A DNA stretch of 64,000 bases from Chloroflexota bacterium (GTDB taxonomy: Bacteria > Chloroflexota > UBA6077 > FW602-bin22 > CADDYW01): contig JAJPIK010000054.1 of NCBI GenBank assembly GCA_021324795.1, forward strand, positions 1 through 64,000, given 5' to 3'. The position numbers were made by a program, and so were the translations under genes. Shown here piece by piece: positions 42,629 through 52,503 of the stretch; position 1 is the stretch's first letter, and each line of letters opens with the position of its first letter. A model generated the notes under the pieces. That model ran no database searches. It saw only the letters and a program-made list of their open reading frames with translations, and had not been told where the DNA came from.

Positions 42629-44311
42629 TCACCAGCCCACGGCGTATCCGTCACGTCGCGGATCGGCTGCTCCGAACCATGCCCCGGTTTCGGGATCGCG
42701 CTGAATGAGCATGGCACTACCCGTAGCCTCCCAATCGCCAATGACCCGCACTGGCTGGCCGCGTGCCCGAAGTCTTTGCTGACAATCGATGTTGAAGCGC
42801 CCTTCGAGCAAGAGCTCGTCGATGCAGGTGTGGGGTACCGTCGATTCGGTCGGGTTTTGTAAGTGGCGCCAGCGGGGTGCTTCGACTGCTTCGACGACAT
42901 TGAACCCGCCGTCCAGGACGTGCGTAATCATCTGAGCATTGGTTTGCACCTGGGTATCGGCCCCCGGTGTGCCTCCGGCGAGCACGAGCTCACTACCTCG
43001 AAAGACCATGAACGGGTTCATCGTGTGGCGCACCCGCTTGCCCGGCACGAGACAATCAACGTGCTCGGGATCGAGATGCCAATAAGTCATACGGTTGTTT
43101 AGGAGGATACCGGTGCCAGCCGCGACCAGCCCGGAGCCAAAGCCGGACTGAATGCTCTGCAACTGACAGACGACGTTTCCGTCGCTATCAGCAACGACAA
43201 AACAGGTTGTGTCACTTGGCGTAGGTACGCTTGCTTTGACAGAATGTCCGTTTCTTACCGCCATGAGCCGACGCGGATCACCCGGCAGTACCTCGGAAAT
43301 CACGTGTTCCGGATCGATGAGCTTTCGCCGTACGGCCGCGTATTCCTTCGAGAGAAGACCGTCGATCGGAACGTCGGCGAAGTCTGGATCAGCCAAATAG
43401 ACCTCACGATCGGCAAAGGCGAGTCGCTTCGCCTCGACGAGGAGATGAACACTCTCGGCGTTGTTCGGCCCAAGGCTAGCTAGGTCGAAAGCTTCGACGA
43501 GATTCAAGATTTGCAAGAGGACATGACCACTCGAATTGGGTGGTGCTTCGTATACCGTGTGGCCACGGTAATCGACTGAGATCGGCTCTTGCCAGCGTGC
43601 TCGATAGCTTGCCAGATCATCTTCAACAAACAGACCGTCGTTTTCAGCGAGCGCACGCAGGATCGCTTTGGCGAGTCGCCCACGGTAGAAGCTCTCCTCA
43701 CCGGTTTCGGCGATCTCCCGAAAGGTCTGGGCAAGGTCGCGCTGGACAAGCAAAGCGCCCGCGGCTAACGGCACGCCATCGCGCGTGAAGATTGCGCGCG
43801 ACGAAGGAAACTGCGCCAGCGCGGGATCAGCGGCAAGGCCGAGGCTGAGCTTCCGACTGACCGGAAAGCCTCGCTCGGCAAGATCAATCGCCGGGGAGAA
43901 ATCGGCGAGGAGAGACTGACACCCCAACGCTTGATGGACCTGGATCCAACCACTCAAGAGACCGGGCACCGAGACACTGCGGGCCCCCTTCAGTGGAATT
44001 CCGGTGCTTTGATACGCCTCGCGCGTCGCGCGTCGGGGCGACGGACCAGTTGCATTCATCACACGGACCTGTTTGGTCGATCGGTTATACACCATGATGA
44101 AACCATCGCCGCCCAGTCCGGACATGTTTGGTTCGACGACATTGAGCGCCGCCGCGACGGCGATCGCCGCGTCGACCGCGTTACCACCTTGCTGCAAAAC
44201 ACTCATGCCAGCCAGTGAGGCCAGCGGATGTCCCGAGCACACCATACCGTGCATGCCAGCGACGACCGGACGGTGTGCCTCGCTGCGGATACCATGAGGA
44301 CCCATCGCCAT
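42629..44311 (-). CDS. ggt: Gamma-glutamyltransferase
   Basis: Gamma-glutamyltranspeptidase-family Ntn-hydrolase, 560 residues. The maturing Thr lies in PSDTTCFVVADSDGNVV, with the oxyanion segment GSGLVAAGTGILLNNRM, and the large-subunit start VAGMHGMVCSGHPLASLAGMSVLQQGGNAVDAAIA. No signal peptide is seen, so it is probably cytoplasmic, unlike classical periplasmic GGT; related acylases are another possibility. GGGGAAAGAAGG precedes the ATG. It lies downstream of glnA beyond a terminator, so it has its own promoter or depends on readthrough. Confidence 0.92.
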   Translation of the reverse strand: MAMGPHGIRSEAHRPVVAGMHGMVCSGHPLASLAGMSVLQQGGNAVDAAIAVAAALNVVEPNMSGLGGDGFIMVYNRSTKQVRVMNATGPSPRRATREAYQSTGIPLKGARSVSVPGLLSGWIQVHQALGCQSLLADFSPAIDLAERGFPVSRKLSLGLAADPALAQFPSSRAIFTRDGVPLAAGALLVQRDLAQTFREIAETGEESFYRGRLAKAILRALAENDGLFVEDDLASYRARWQEPISVDYRGHTVYEAPPNSSGHVLLQILNLVEAFDLASLGPNNAESVHLLVEAKRLAFADREVYLADPDFADVPIDGLLSKEYAAVRRKLIDPEHVISEVLPGDPRRLMAVRNGHSVKASVPTPSDTTCFVVADSDGNVVCQLQSIQSGFGSGLVAAGTGILLNNRMTYWHLDPEHVDCLVPGKRVRHTMNPFMVFRGSELVLAGGTPGADTQVQTNAQMITHVLDGGFNVVEAVEAPRWRHLQNPTESTVPHTCIDELLLEGRFNIDCQQRLRARGQPVRVIGDWEATGSAMLIQRDPETGAWFGAADPRRDGYAVGW

Positions 44312-44363
44312 CCTTCTTTCCCCGTGAGGTTCTGTCCGATGGTTATATCACAGAGCCTGCCGC

Positions 44364-44415
44364 TTGGCTACAAAAAAGGAGGCTGCCATATGGCAGCCTC
44401 CTTTTTTGTAGCCAA
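44364..44415. terminator. Perfect 52-bp palindrome: glnA terminator
   Basis: Two 26-bp arms (44364-44389 and 44390-44415) are perfect complements with no loop spacer. The inner part has A6-GGAGGCTGCC and GGCAGCCTCC-T6, the classical Rho-independent form on both strands. It is 8 nt after the glnA stop. Confidence 0.85.
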
Positions 44416-44422
44416 TTGACTT

Positions 44423-45874
44423 CTACGCGTCGTAGTAGAGGTGGAACTCGTAGGGATGTGGGCGGAGGGCGATTGGATCGACTTCCCGTTCGCGTTTGTA
44501 GGCAATGTAGTTCTGGATCAGGTCCGCGGTGAACACGTCGCCCCGCAGCAGGAACTCGTGATCGTCTTCGAGCGCGTTTAGCACCTCGGCAAGGCTGCCC
44601 GGCGTCGATTTGATCTTCGCTGCCTCTTCCGGCTCGAGCTCGTAAAGATCTTTGTCGATTGGCGCAGGCGGCTCGATCTTGTTGATGATGCCATCGATGC
44701 CAGCCATCAGCAGCGCCGCCATGGCCAGATACGGGTTGCACGTCGCGTCGGGGCAGCGGAACTCGATACGCTTTGCCTTCGGGCTGTTCGAGTACATCGG
44801 GATGCGGACCGCCGCCGAGCGGTTGCGCTGCGAGTACATCAGATTGACCGGAGCCTCATAACCGGGAACCAACCGGCGATATGAGTTCGTCGTCGGCGCC
44901 GCGAAGGCGAGCAGGGCCGGCGCGTGCTTCAGTAGACCACCGATGTAATGGCGAGCTGTTTCACTGAGCAAGGCATAACCGTTTGGGTCGAAGAAGAGGT
45001 TAGTGTTGTCCTTCCAGAGGCTCTGATGAACGTGCATGCCCGAGCCATTATCCTGGAAAAGTGGCTTCGGCATAAAGGTCGCCGTCATGCCGTTGGCGAT
45101 CGCTACGTTCTTAATGATGTACTTGTAGAGCAACAATTGATCGCCCATCTTAGTGAGGGGCTGGAACCGCATGTCGATTTCAGCCTGACCCGCAGTAGCG
45201 ACCTCGTGATGATGCACCTCGACGTCAATCCCAGCTTCGATCATCTTCAGAACCATCTCGGACCGGAGATCCTGGAGACGGTCAAGGGGCGGCACCGGAA
45301 AGTAGCCTTCCTTGTAGCGTGGACGGTAGCCTAGATTCGGCTTACTACCATTTGCACCGCTATTCCAGATACCTTCCTCGGCATCGATGAAGTAGTAACC
45401 ACTGTGGGTAGTTTGATCAAAGCGAATATCGTTGAAGATGAAGAATTCGGCTTCGGGCCCCCAGTAGCTGACCGTCGCGAGCCCGCTCTTGACCAGATAC
45501 TCTTCGGCCTTGATCGCCACTCGCCGAGGGTCGCGCGTGTACCATTCACCGCTAATCGGGTCACGCACGTCGCACACAATGCTCAGCGTCGGGATCTTAC
45601 AGACCGGATCGACGATCGCCGTCTTCGGATCGGGCACCAAGAGCATGTCGCTCTCGTGGATCTTCTGGAAGCCGCGAATGCTCGATCCATCGAAACCAAC
45701 GCCCTTCTCGAAGGTATCCTCTTCCAGCTCAGAGATCGGCGACGAGAAGTGCTGCCAGGTTCCGGGAAGATCGACGAACTTGTAGTCGACGAACTTGACA
45801 CCGCTTTCCTGCGCAAAGGCGATGACGTCTTTTGGACTGGTCAAGGCCCTAGTGCGGGTCGTGTCAATGGCCAT
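44423..45874 (-). CDS. glnA: Glutamine synthetase type I
   Basis: ATP-dependent synthesis of glutamine from glutamate and ammonia, 483 residues, the standard dodecameric GSI size. [75 protein letters not shown] and [21 protein letters not shown] are all in order. Tyr in DLYELEPEE corresponds to the adenylylation site. The ATG at 45874 begins the conserved domain and has GGAG and AAGGAGG upstream; the frame stays open to 46327 but that extension overlaps the next gene. A palindrome at 45998-46018 may regulate it. Confidence 0.96.
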   Translation of the reverse strand: MAIDTTRTRALTSPKDVIAFAQESGVKFVDYKFVDLPGTWQHFSSPISELEEDTFEKGVGFDGSSIRGFQKIHESDMLLVPDPKTAIVDPVCKIPTLSIVCDVRDPISGEWYTRDPRRVAIKAEEYLVKSGLATVSYWGPEAEFFIFNDIRFDQTTHSGYYFIDAEEGIWNSGANGSKPNLGYRPRYKEGYFPVPPLDRLQDLRSEMVLKMIEAGIDVEVHHHEVATAGQAEIDMRFQPLTKMGDQLLLYKYIIKNVAIANGMTATFMPKPLFQDNGSGMHVHQSLWKDNTNLFFDPNGYALLSETARHYIGGLLKHAPALLAFAAPTTNSYRRLVPGYEAPVNLMYSQRNRSAAVRIPMYSNSPKAKRIEFRCPDATCNPYLAMAALLMAGIDGIINKIEPPAPIDKDLYELEPEEAAKIKSTPGSLAEVLNALEDDHEFLLRGDVFTADLIQNYIAYKREREVDPIALRPHPYEFHLYYDA

Positions 45875-45997
45875 AATCTCCAAATCCTCCTTACGTGCAC
45901 GCCGAACCGCGTGCCGAGGTGTTTCCCCGTCAATCAGACTGTACTCGACACGCCGGTCACGCGTCTTCGTGGGAGAGGTACGGAAATAGACCGACCC

Positions 45998-46018
45998 ATT
46001 TGTGCTATCAGCACAAAT
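45998..46018. promoter_or_regulatory. 21-bp palindrome upstream of glnA, candidate operator
   Basis: ATTTGTGCT and AGCACAAAT are perfect complements around ATC. It lies 124-144 nt before the glnA ATG and just after the end of the AmaP-like gene. TTGACG (minus strand, 46031-46026) lies just upstream. It could be a regulator site or a small terminator stem. Confidence 0.45.
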
Positions 46019-46025
46019 CAACCCG

Positions 46026-46610
46026 TCAAGAAGGGGCCCCTGGTGGAAGAGGGGTTGGCTCTGACGACGGGACTGGCTCCGAACTGGTCCCCGGCACGCA
46101 AACAATCTTCGCGCGCAGCTTGAATTTCTGCAATCCGAGCCGAGCCAGGCTGTCTTTGGCCACGCGCTCGATCTCGATTGCCTTCGCCGGTACGTCGACG
46201 TCCGAGGTCGTTTGGACGTCCAAGCGGACATCGACCCGCCGTCCGTCGGTCGTGACAGTTGGTGACACTTGGCGAACTTGCGGGAGCTCTTCGAGGTCCT
46301 CCCGCAAGCGCTGGGCAATCGAGCCAATCGCTAACTCAGTAGCTCCGGAGCCCGTGCCGCCAATGACAACCGAGCGAACTGCTTGACGCCGCCATTCCAA
46401 TCCGATCAGGAACAGACAGATGACAACGCTAACCAGACAAACCACGGCGACGATCAGGTGGCTGAGTGAAAACGCATCAACCTGGACCTGCTGAAGGATC
46501 GACGCCGCGAGCTGGGCAACACCCTGCGGCGTGACCGCGACCGGAACCAGGATCACGATCAGGACGAGCAGCAAGATGGTGACGATCACGCGGTTCAAGA
46601 AATTGAGCAT
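46026..46610 (-). CDS. AmaP-like alkaline-shock membrane anchor protein
   Basis: A 194-residue protein with two membrane helices (about 5-28 and 48-70), then a cytoplasmic domain ([40 protein letters not shown]) of the AmaP/Asp23-associated pattern, and a Pro/Ser-rich tail. Such proteins anchor Asp23-like stress proteins at the membrane in Gram-positive bacteria. No asp23 gene is in the window. It lies directly upstream of glnA on the same strand, with a 151-nt gap. Confidence 0.65.
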   Translation of the reverse strand: MLNFLNRVIVTILLLVLIVILVPVAVTPQGVAQLAASILQQVQVDAFSLSHLIVAVVCLVSVVICLFLIGLEWRRQAVRSVVIGGTGSGATELAIGSIAQRLREDLEELPQVRQVSPTVTTDGRRVDVRLDVQTTSDVDVPAKAIEIERVAKDSLARLGLQKFKLRAKIVCVPGTSSEPVPSSEPTPLPPGAPS

Positions 46611-46758
46611 ATCTCAACACTATTCCCGAGTCAGGTCGCTGTCAAGTACCGCACGTTGCTTTTCACACTGTCGGATGCGATACTAAATGAGCGACTGCTT
46701 GTTGGGAGCCGACCTTTGAGAGTCGTGAAGATCTCGGCGAAAGCTCAGCGAATCTGGT

Positions 46759-46887
46759 ACAATCTAGATAGTTCGTCGGCGAGGGCGCCCACCGTTTGGT
46801 GGGCGCTCTCTCGTTTGTCGTGGACCCGCAGGCGAACACTTGATTCTCTCGGGACTGCCATCCGGCAACCCCACCCCACGAGAGAAG
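46759..46887 (+). promoter_or_regulatory. Extended -10 promoter and structured leader of pyrG
   Basis: TGG-TACAAT (46756-46764) is an extended -10 with no clear -35; start predicted near 46771. The leader of about 180 nt holds a 13-bp hairpin (46782-46794 with 46799-46811, loop GTTT, one G-T pair) and a second stem TTCTCTCG (46845-46852) with CGAGAGAA (46880-46887) enclosing TGCC/GGCA. The CTCTCTCG at 46807-46814 could pair with the same CGAGAG instead, so alternative folds are possible. The 341-nt gap (46611-46951) holds no gene. Confidence 0.5.
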
Positions 46888-46951
46888 ACATGGGGGGATT
46901 ACTGCCAAGGCCTCGCTTTGGCGGACAATAGTAAGGTGTGAGGCGAAAGGT

Positions 46952-48628
46952 ATGCCGAAGTACATCTTCGTGACCGGAGGCGTCGTCTCATCTGTCGGTA
47001 AAGGCGTGACGGTAGCTTCAATCGGTCGGTTGCTCAAGAGTCGCGGAATCAGCATCGCCGCCATGAAGCTCGATCCGTATCTTAACGTCGATCCCGGCAC
47101 GATGAATCCCTATCAGCACGGCGAGTGCTTTGTCACCGAAGATGGCGCCGAAGCCGATCTTGACCTCGGCCATTACGAGCGCTTCATCGACACGAACCTT
47201 TCGCGCGACTCGAATGTGACGACCGGCCAAGTTTACTCGTCGATCATCTCGAACGAGCGCCGTGGCGATTACCTGGGCGGGACGATCCAGGTCATTCCTC
47301 ACGTCACCAACGAGATCAAGTCGCGTATTCAGCGCATGGCGCAAAGAGCAGGTACCGAGACGGTCATCGCCGAGGTTGGCGGCGTTGTTGGCGACATTGA
47401 AGGCCAGCCATTTCTGGAAGCTATCCGTCAGCTTCATCGCGAAATCGGCTCGGAAAACGCGCTCTACATTCACGTCACCTTGCTTCCTTACATCAACTCG
47501 ACCCAGGAGCTGAAGACGAAGCCGACCCAGCACAGTGTTCGGGATCTCCGGAGTATTGGCATCCATCCTGACGTCGTCGTCTGCCGCTCGGATTATCCGG
47601 TGAGCGACGACTTGAAGGAGAAAATCGCACTTTTCTGCGACGTCGATCGTCGCGCGGTTATCCCGTTGCTCACCGTCGACACGATCTACGAGGTTCCTCT
47701 GATTCTCGAGGCCGCGGGACTCGGCGATTACATCACCGAACGTCTCGGCCTTCCTTCGCATCGACCGAATTGGGGCCAGTGGGAAGGGCTGATCGAGCGC
47801 ATCCGAAAACCAAAGCCCTCGCTGAGTATCGGCGTGGTCGGAAAGTACGTCGAGCTTCACGACGCGTATCTGTCGGTCCGTGAAGCACTCACCCACGCCG
47901 CGCTTTTTCACGACCGTGAGCTCAACATCGAATGGATCGATTCTGAGCAACTGACACCAGAAACGGTGGAACGGCGCCTGTCACACTTGAATGGAATTCT
48001 AGTGCCCGGTGGCTTTGGCCCACGCGGTATCGAGGGGAAAATTCTGGCGGCGCGTTTCGCCCGCGAGCGGCGCGTGCCGTATCTCGGCCTTTGTCTTGGT
48101 TTGCAAATCCTGGTGATCGAGTTCGCCCGAAACGTTTTGGGGCTTACACATGCGAACAGTACGGAATTCGATCCGCTCACACCCGATCCGGTCATCGATC
48201 TGTTAGAGACCCAGCGCGGCGTCAACGACAAGGGGGGGACCATGCGCTTAGGCGCTTATCCGTGCCGCGTATTCCCGAATAGCCGGGCCGGTCGCGCCTA
48301 CGGAGAAGCCGAGGTGCGCGAGCGTCATCGCCATCGCTGGGAGTTCAACAATCGTTATCGCGACGCGCTCGAAGCGGCCGGTCTGGCCGTTTCCGGAACC
48401 TTGCCCGACGGAAGTCTGGTTGAGATCGTCGAGGTAACCGACCATCCATGGATGCTAGGCTGCCAATTCCATCCCGAATTCAAATCACGGCCCACCCGAC
48501 CGCACCCGCTCTTCCGTGACTTCGTTGGTGCGGCGGCGTGCACTCTGCGGGAAGGGGATCAGCCCGCGCTGCCGATTGAACAAAACCTTCTCGCCGAGGT
48601 CGGCGGTTTACCGGGGCGCGTCTCTTGA
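46952..48628 (+). CDS. pyrG: CTP synthase
   Basis: Converts UTP to CTP using glutamine, 558 residues. The synthetase domain begins [29 protein letters not shown] and includes [40 protein letters not shown]. The glutaminase domain has [10 protein letters not shown] and the nucleophile Cys in YLGLCLGLQ, then a His-Glu near FHPEFKSRP. Complete and of normal length. A foldable leader precedes it. Its TGA is inside the -35 of the rho promoter. Confidence 0.97.
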   Translation: MPKYIFVTGGVVSSVGKGVTVASIGRLLKSRGISIAAMKLDPYLNVDPGTMNPYQHGECFVTEDGAEADLDLGHYERFIDTNLSRDSNVTTGQVYSSIISNERRGDYLGGTIQVIPHVTNEIKSRIQRMAQRAGTETVIAEVGGVVGDIEGQPFLEAIRQLHREIGSENALYIHVTLLPYINSTQELKTKPTQHSVRDLRSIGIHPDVVVCRSDYPVSDDLKEKIALFCDVDRRAVIPLLTVDTIYEVPLILEAAGLGDYITERLGLPSHRPNWGQWEGLIERIRKPKPSLSIGVVGKYVELHDAYLSVREALTHAALFHDRELNIEWIDSEQLTPETVERRLSHLNGILVPGGFGPRGIEGKILAARFARERRVPYLGLCLGLQILVIEFARNVLGLTHANSTEFDPLTPDPVIDLLETQRGVNDKGGTMRLGAYPCRVFPNSRAGRAYGEAEVRERHRHRWEFNNRYRDALEAAGLAVSGTLPDGSLVEIVEVTDHPWMLGCQFHPEFKSRPTRPHPLFRDFVGAAACTLREGDQPALPIEQNLLAEVGGLPGRVS

Positions 48629-48653
48629 CGTGCAAAGCGCTCTATGCTAAAAT
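48625..48653 (+). promoter_or_regulatory. Strong sigma-70 promoter of rho
   Basis: TTGACG (48625-48630), a 17-bp spacer and TAAAAT (48648-48653) with extended TGC before it. The -35 overlaps the pyrG stop codon. Predicted start near 48660. Confidence 0.75.
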
Positions 48654-48659
48654 GATTCT

Positions 48660-48907
48660 GGCCAGATAGAACAAGTAGTTAGTGGTCGTTATTTCTGGAA
48701 CTTCTCCCCTTCCGGCGTGGTCCGGGCGAGATCACGTCTTCTGTTGACTGCAGATTACACGCGCTACCCCAAAAGCAATGGTGCGGGTGGCGACGTAAAC
48801 GACTTAAACACCAGTTGTTATCCAGCGCCCGGGCAAATACCGCGATGGTGGCTGGATCATGATATCAACCTGTCTGCTCATTCCTCAGGAAAACGTTGGA
48901 GCACCAT
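48660..48907 (+). other. Long untranslated leader of rho
   Basis: About 248 nt lie between the predicted start and the GTG of rho. A stem ATCCAGC (48820-48826) with GCTGGAT (48851-48857) is visible near its end. No open frame with a ribosome-binding site is seen. Long rho leaders that allow autoregulation are known in other bacteria; a similar role here is inference. Confidence 0.5.
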
Positions 48908-50158
48908 GTGAATATTGCAGAGCTAGAAGCCAAAACTCGTGACGAGTTACAAGATCTGGCAAAGGAACTCGGCGTCACGGGATACAGCGCTCTGAAGAAA
49001 CAAGAGCTTATTTTCCGCATTCTTCAAGCCCAAACCGAACAGCAGGGTTACTTGTTTGGTGGCGGCATTCTCGAAATCGTCGAAGACGGCTACGGATTCC
49101 TCCGTAAGGACGGCTTTCTCCCGGGGCCCGCCGACGTTTACGTTTCCCAAACACAAATTCGGCGATTTGGCCTGCGCACCGGCGACATGATTACCGGCCA
49201 GGTCCGTCAGCCAAAAGAAAACGAAAAATACTACGGGTTATTGCGCGTCGAAGCGGTCAACGGTCTTGACCCGGAAGTCGCGAAGCGTCGACCGCACTTC
49301 GAGCAGCTTACCCCGATCTTCCCTCGCGAGCTATACAATCTCGAAACGGTGCCCAGCAACCTCACCCAGCGGGTCATCAATCTGGTTGCCCCGATTGGGC
49401 GTGGACAGCGTGGCCTGATCGTCTCTCCTCCCAAGGCGGGAAAAACGACGATTCTGAAGCACATCGCCAATGGGATCACGACCAATTATAACGACGTCCA
49501 TCTCATGGTCCTGATGATCGGCGAACGCCCAGAAGAGGTCACCGACGTCAAGCGTTCGGTGAAAGGAGAGGTAGTTAGCTCGACCTTTGATGAACCGGTC
49601 GAAGACCACCGGATCGTCGCCGAGATGGCTCTCGAACGTGCTAAGCGCCTGGTCGAGGGTGGCCGTGATGTCGTCATTCTACTCGACAGTATTACCCGGT
49701 TGACTCGCGCTTATAACTTGATCGTGCCACCAAGTGGACGCACCCTCTCTGGCGGTATCGATCCGGCCGCGCTCTATCCACCGAAGCGATTCTTTGGCGC
49801 TGCCCGCAAGCAGGAAGAAGCCGGTAGCCTGACAATCATCGCGACCTGCCTCGTCGACACCGGAAGCCGCATGGACGACGTGATTTACGAGGAGTTCAAA
49901 GGGACCGGCAACATGGAGCTCGTCCTCGACCGCAAGCTCGCCGAAAAGCGCGTCTTCCCGGCGATTGATATCCCGCGGTCGGGCACGCGACGAGAAGAGC
50001 TGCTGCTCGATGAGACGACCCTTCGTCAGGTTGTTCTCCTGCGCCGGATGGTCGCGGCGATCGGTGGCACCGACGGGATCGAAGCCATGCTCACGCGCAT
50101 GGCCCGCACGAACAGTAATAAGGAATTCCTCTCGATGCTAAACAAGGATATTCTCTGA
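48908..50158 (+). CDS. rho: Transcription termination factor Rho
   Basis: Hexameric RNA helicase that ends transcription, 416 residues. The N-terminal Rho helix-bundle ([21 protein letters not shown], then [11 protein letters not shown]) and the RNA-binding cold-shock-like domain ([13 protein letters not shown]) precede the ATPase: Walker [26 protein letters not shown], Walker [17 protein letters not shown], the R-loop region and [10 protein letters not shown]. The GTG at 48908 has GGAG 6 nt upstream and is preferred to the TTG at 48896. Confidence 0.97.
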   Translation: MNIAELEAKTRDELQDLAKELGVTGYSALKKQELIFRILQAQTEQQGYLFGGGILEIVEDGYGFLRKDGFLPGPADVYVSQTQIRRFGLRTGDMITGQVRQPKENEKYYGLLRVEAVNGLDPEVAKRRPHFEQLTPIFPRELYNLETVPSNLTQRVINLVAPIGRGQRGLIVSPPKAGKTTILKHIANGITTNYNDVHLMVLMIGERPEEVTDVKRSVKGEVVSSTFDEPVEDHRIVAEMALERAKRLVEGGRDVVILLDSITRLTRAYNLIVPPSGRTLSGGIDPAALYPPKRFFGAARKQEEAGSLTIIATCLVDTGSRMDDVIYEEFKGTGNMELVLDRKLAEKRVFPAIDIPRSGTRREELLLDETTLRQVVLLRRMVAAIGGTDGIEAMLTRMARTNSNKEFLSMLNKDIL

Positions 50159-50177
50159 GCCACGTCCACTGGGAACG

Positions 50178-50822
50178 CTAGACGGCCCGGGGATCCAGAA
50201 CGATGACCTGGGTTTCATCAGGGAGGTTAGACTTGCCGATCGATACTTTTAGCTGGGTCTCGGCGTCGGTCTGGCCAATTTCTCGCAGGAACTTCTCGAC
50301 GGGATCCAATTCGCGGTCGATCTCGCCAACCTGGAAGCGCATCGGGATGACTACCCGTGGCTCCAGCAGACTGATGACCTCAACTGCTTGAGCTGCGTCG
50401 AGCGTCGTTCCACCACCAACGGGGATTAAGAGCACGTCGACATTTTCGCCAATCGCGTCGACTTGATCGGACGTCAAGATGTGACCAAGATCTCCCAAGT
50501 GGCAGACGACAAGATCGTCCATCTCGATAAGGTAGGAAGTATTTTTTCCTCGCTTCTTGCCGCGTTCGTCGTCGCGATAAGTCCGAATTCCGGTAATGTT
50601 GATCCCCTTGATCTCGTACTCGCCGGGGCCGGCCAACACTTTTGGTTGTCCGGTGACTACCGTGACTTCGTTTAGGGGGACAGGTGCGTGGCTCACGGTG
50701 ACCACATCGGCAGCCAGGCGACTGTTTCCTCCTGATGCTTTTCGCGGGGTCGGATCGGTGACCACGATCCCCTCGCGACTGCGCAGGCGGAAATAGCCCT
50801 GTCCAAGCCAGATTATTTCCAT
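50178..50822 (-). CDS. MBL-fold metallohydrolase-like protein
   Basis: A 214-residue protein of the metallo-beta-lactamase fold, related to UPF0173-like hydrolases. The strand pattern MEIIWLGQGYFRLRSREGIVVTDP and the later VCHLGDLGHILT and LLIPVGGGTTLDAAQAVEV fit. However, the usual HXHXDH motif is reduced to TVSHAPVPL, so some metal ligands are missing and catalysis is doubtful. The ATG at 50822 matches the family start; the frame is open to a TTG at 50858. It is convergent with rho. Confidence 0.82.
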   Translation of the reverse strand: MEIIWLGQGYFRLRSREGIVVTDPTPRKASGGNSRLAADVVTVSHAPVPLNEVTVVTGQPKVLAGPGEYEIKGINITGIRTYRDDERGKKRGKNTSYLIEMDDLVVCHLGDLGHILTSDQVDAIGENVDVLLIPVGGGTTLDAAQAVEVISLLEPRVVIPMRFQVGEIDRELDPVEKFLREIGQTDAETQLKVSIGKSNLPDETQVIVLDPRAV

Positions 50823-50896
50823 GTCTACGTCGCGTATCCTCTTTCTGCTGAGTAACAAGAGATTTTACCATGGAAGCGACAATCGGTCGGACTCTG

Positions 50897-51005
50897 TATA
50901 ATTGCAGCTACAATAATGACGGATTGCGGTAATAGGGTGTCTCCCGCCAGGCCATGCTGAGCCAGGCTCAACATGACCTGGTCTACGTTCCCGCAACCTA
51001 CCGCA
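50897..51005 (+). promoter_or_regulatory. -10 hexamer and structured leader of purB
   Basis: TATAAT (50897-50902) gives a start near 50908 and a leader of about 130 nt. A closing stem TGCGGTA (50925-50931) pairs with TACCGCA (50999-51005). Inside are a small GGG/CCC hairpin (50935-50945) and a longer interrupted hairpin: CCAGG (50947-50951), CATG and GAGC pair with GCTC, CATG and CCTGG (50977-50981). It does not match any riboswitch I know by sequence. Confidence 0.5.
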
Positions 51006-51039
51006 CGTTACTTAATTGCAGTGGTTGAGGGGGGTAAGA

Positions 51040-52476
51040 ATGGGAAAAGAGGGCTTCAGTCCGCTTGACGCATTGTCACCGCTGGACGGGCGCTACCGAA
51101 CCATGGTTCAGGATCTCACTGGCTATTTCTCGGAAGGCGCGCTCATCCGGTTTCGGGTTCTTGTCGAAGTCGAATGGCTTCGGCTCTTGACAGAGCGCGC
51201 GGAAATCGACCGGGTGCGCCCTCTAACCTCGTCCGAGGAGCACCTCCTCGACGCGCTCGTCGCCAATTTTGACGATACCCAAGCAGAACGGGTCAAAGCG
51301 ATCGAAAAAGTGACTCGCCACGACGTCAAAGCAGTTGAATACTACCTGCGGGAGCGGCTAGAGGTGACCTCCCTGGCCGACTTGCGCGAGTATATTCACT
51401 TTTGTTGTACCTCGGAAGACGTCAACAACCTTGCCTATAGTCTAATGCTGAAACACGGCATCGAGCAGATTTGGACTCCCATAGCGCGCGATCTGCTCGA
51501 TCAAGTGGTCAACTTGGCCAGTCAGACCCGCGACGTGGCGATGCTCGCCCGTACCCATGGTCAAGCGGCAACGCCGACGACCATGGGCAAAGAGCTCGCC
51601 GTCTTCGTCTATCGCTGGCAGCGACAGCTTGCCCAGCTTGGTCAGGCGGAGTACTTAGGGAAATTCAATGGCGCAGTCGGAAACTTCAACGCTCACGTCG
51701 CCGCGTATCCGGATGCCCCATGGGAAGAGATTGCTCGGCAATTCGTAGAACGACTCGGTCTCACCTATAACCCACTGACAACTCAGATCGAGTCCCACGA
51801 TTTCCTGGCCGAGATCTTCCACGCACTTATACGGTTTAACACGATTACCCTCGACTTCGTCCGCGACATGTGGACGTACATCTCGCTCGGCTATTTCAAG
51901 CAGAAGGTCGTCGGTCACGAGGTTGGCTCGTCCGCTATGCCTCACAAAGTCAACCCAATCGACTTCGAGAACGCTGAGGCCAATCTCGGGATCAGCACGA
52001 CCTTGCTCGACCACCTGGCGACAAAACTACCGGTCTCTCGGCTGCAACGTGACCTATCGGACTCGTCGGCCTTACGAAACGTTGGCGTCGCGCTGGGCCA
52101 CGCGGTCGTTGCCTTGAAGTCCACGCAGACTGGCCTCACGAAGATTGCCGTCAACCGACAAGTGATCGAACAAGATTTGATCGACGCATGGGAAGTACTT
52201 GCCGAGGCAATCCAGACGGTCATGCGCAATGTCGGCTACGACAACCCCTACGACCGGCTCAAGCAGCTTACGCGAGGCACCACGATCACTGCTGACGAAA
52301 TCCGGGGCTTCATCGACAGTCTGGATCTGCCGGCAGCGGATAAGGAGCGTTTGCGTGGGCTCACGCCGGCTGGTTACATTGGCCTGGCAAGCGAGCTCGT
52401 CAGGCACGTCGAAGGGGAAAAATTCCCACCCGCGCCCCCTCTCCCGCTCGCAGCGAGAGAGGGAGAACGGCAGTAG
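51040..52476 (+). CDS. purB: Adenylosuccinate lyase
   Basis: Purine-pathway lyase acting on SAICAR and adenylosuccinate, 478 residues, of the E. coli-like type (HFCCTSEDVNNLAYSLML). The catalytic Ser lies in the signature GSSAMPHKVNPIDFENAEAN, and ARTHGQAATPTTMGKELAV is also typical. The ATG at 51040 has GAGGGGGG upstream; an earlier in-frame TTG at 51016 lacks one. The last 15 or so residues (PPAPPLPLAAREGERQ) are encoded by a palindromic repeat and are unlikely to be part of the fold. Confidence 0.95.
   Translation: MGKEGFSPLDALSPLDGRYRTMVQDLTGYFSEGALIRFRVLVEVEWLRLLTERAEIDRVRPLTSSEEHLLDALVANFDDTQAERVKAIEKVTRHDVKAVEYYLRERLEVTSLADLREYIHFCCTSEDVNNLAYSLMLKHGIEQIWTPIARDLLDQVVNLASQTRDVAMLARTHGQAATPTTMGKELAVFVYRWQRQLAQLGQAEYLGKFNGAVGNFNAHVAAYPDAPWEEIARQFVERLGLTYNPLTTQIESHDFLAEIFHALIRFNTITLDFVRDMWTYISLGYFKQKVVGHEVGSSAMPHKVNPIDFENAEANLGISTTLLDHLATKLPVSRLQRDLSDSSALRNVGVALGHAVVALKSTQTGLTKIAVNRQVIEQDLIDAWEVLAEAIQTVMRNVGYDNPYDRLKQLTRGTTITADEIRGFIDSLDLPAADKERLRGLTPAGYIGLASELVRHVEGEKFPPAPPLPLAAREGERQ
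52439..52466. repeat. Palindromic repeat within the purB 3' end
   Basis: TCTCCC (52440-52445) pairs with GGGAGA (52461-52466) and CTCG (52447-52450) with CGAG (52454-52457). It is translated into the C-terminal tail of PurB. It is similar in composition to the repeat at 9357-9387. Confidence 0.55.
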
Positions 52477-52503
52477 CCGGCGGGGTGATGATTACACGAC
52501 CGG

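Noticed and set aside
45404..46123. 239-residue open frame on the plus strand
   Set aside because: It is antisense to glnA and the AmaP-like gene, with no recognisable domain.
45875..46327. N-terminal extension of the glnA frame by about 151 residues
   Set aside because: It overlaps the AmaP-like gene in another frame, has no family similarity, and the GSI domain begins exactly at ATG 45874 behind a ribosome-binding site.
47018..47950. 310-residue open frame on the minus strand
   Set aside because: It is fully antisense to pyrG, which is complete and conserved; the frame is open only because of codon bias.
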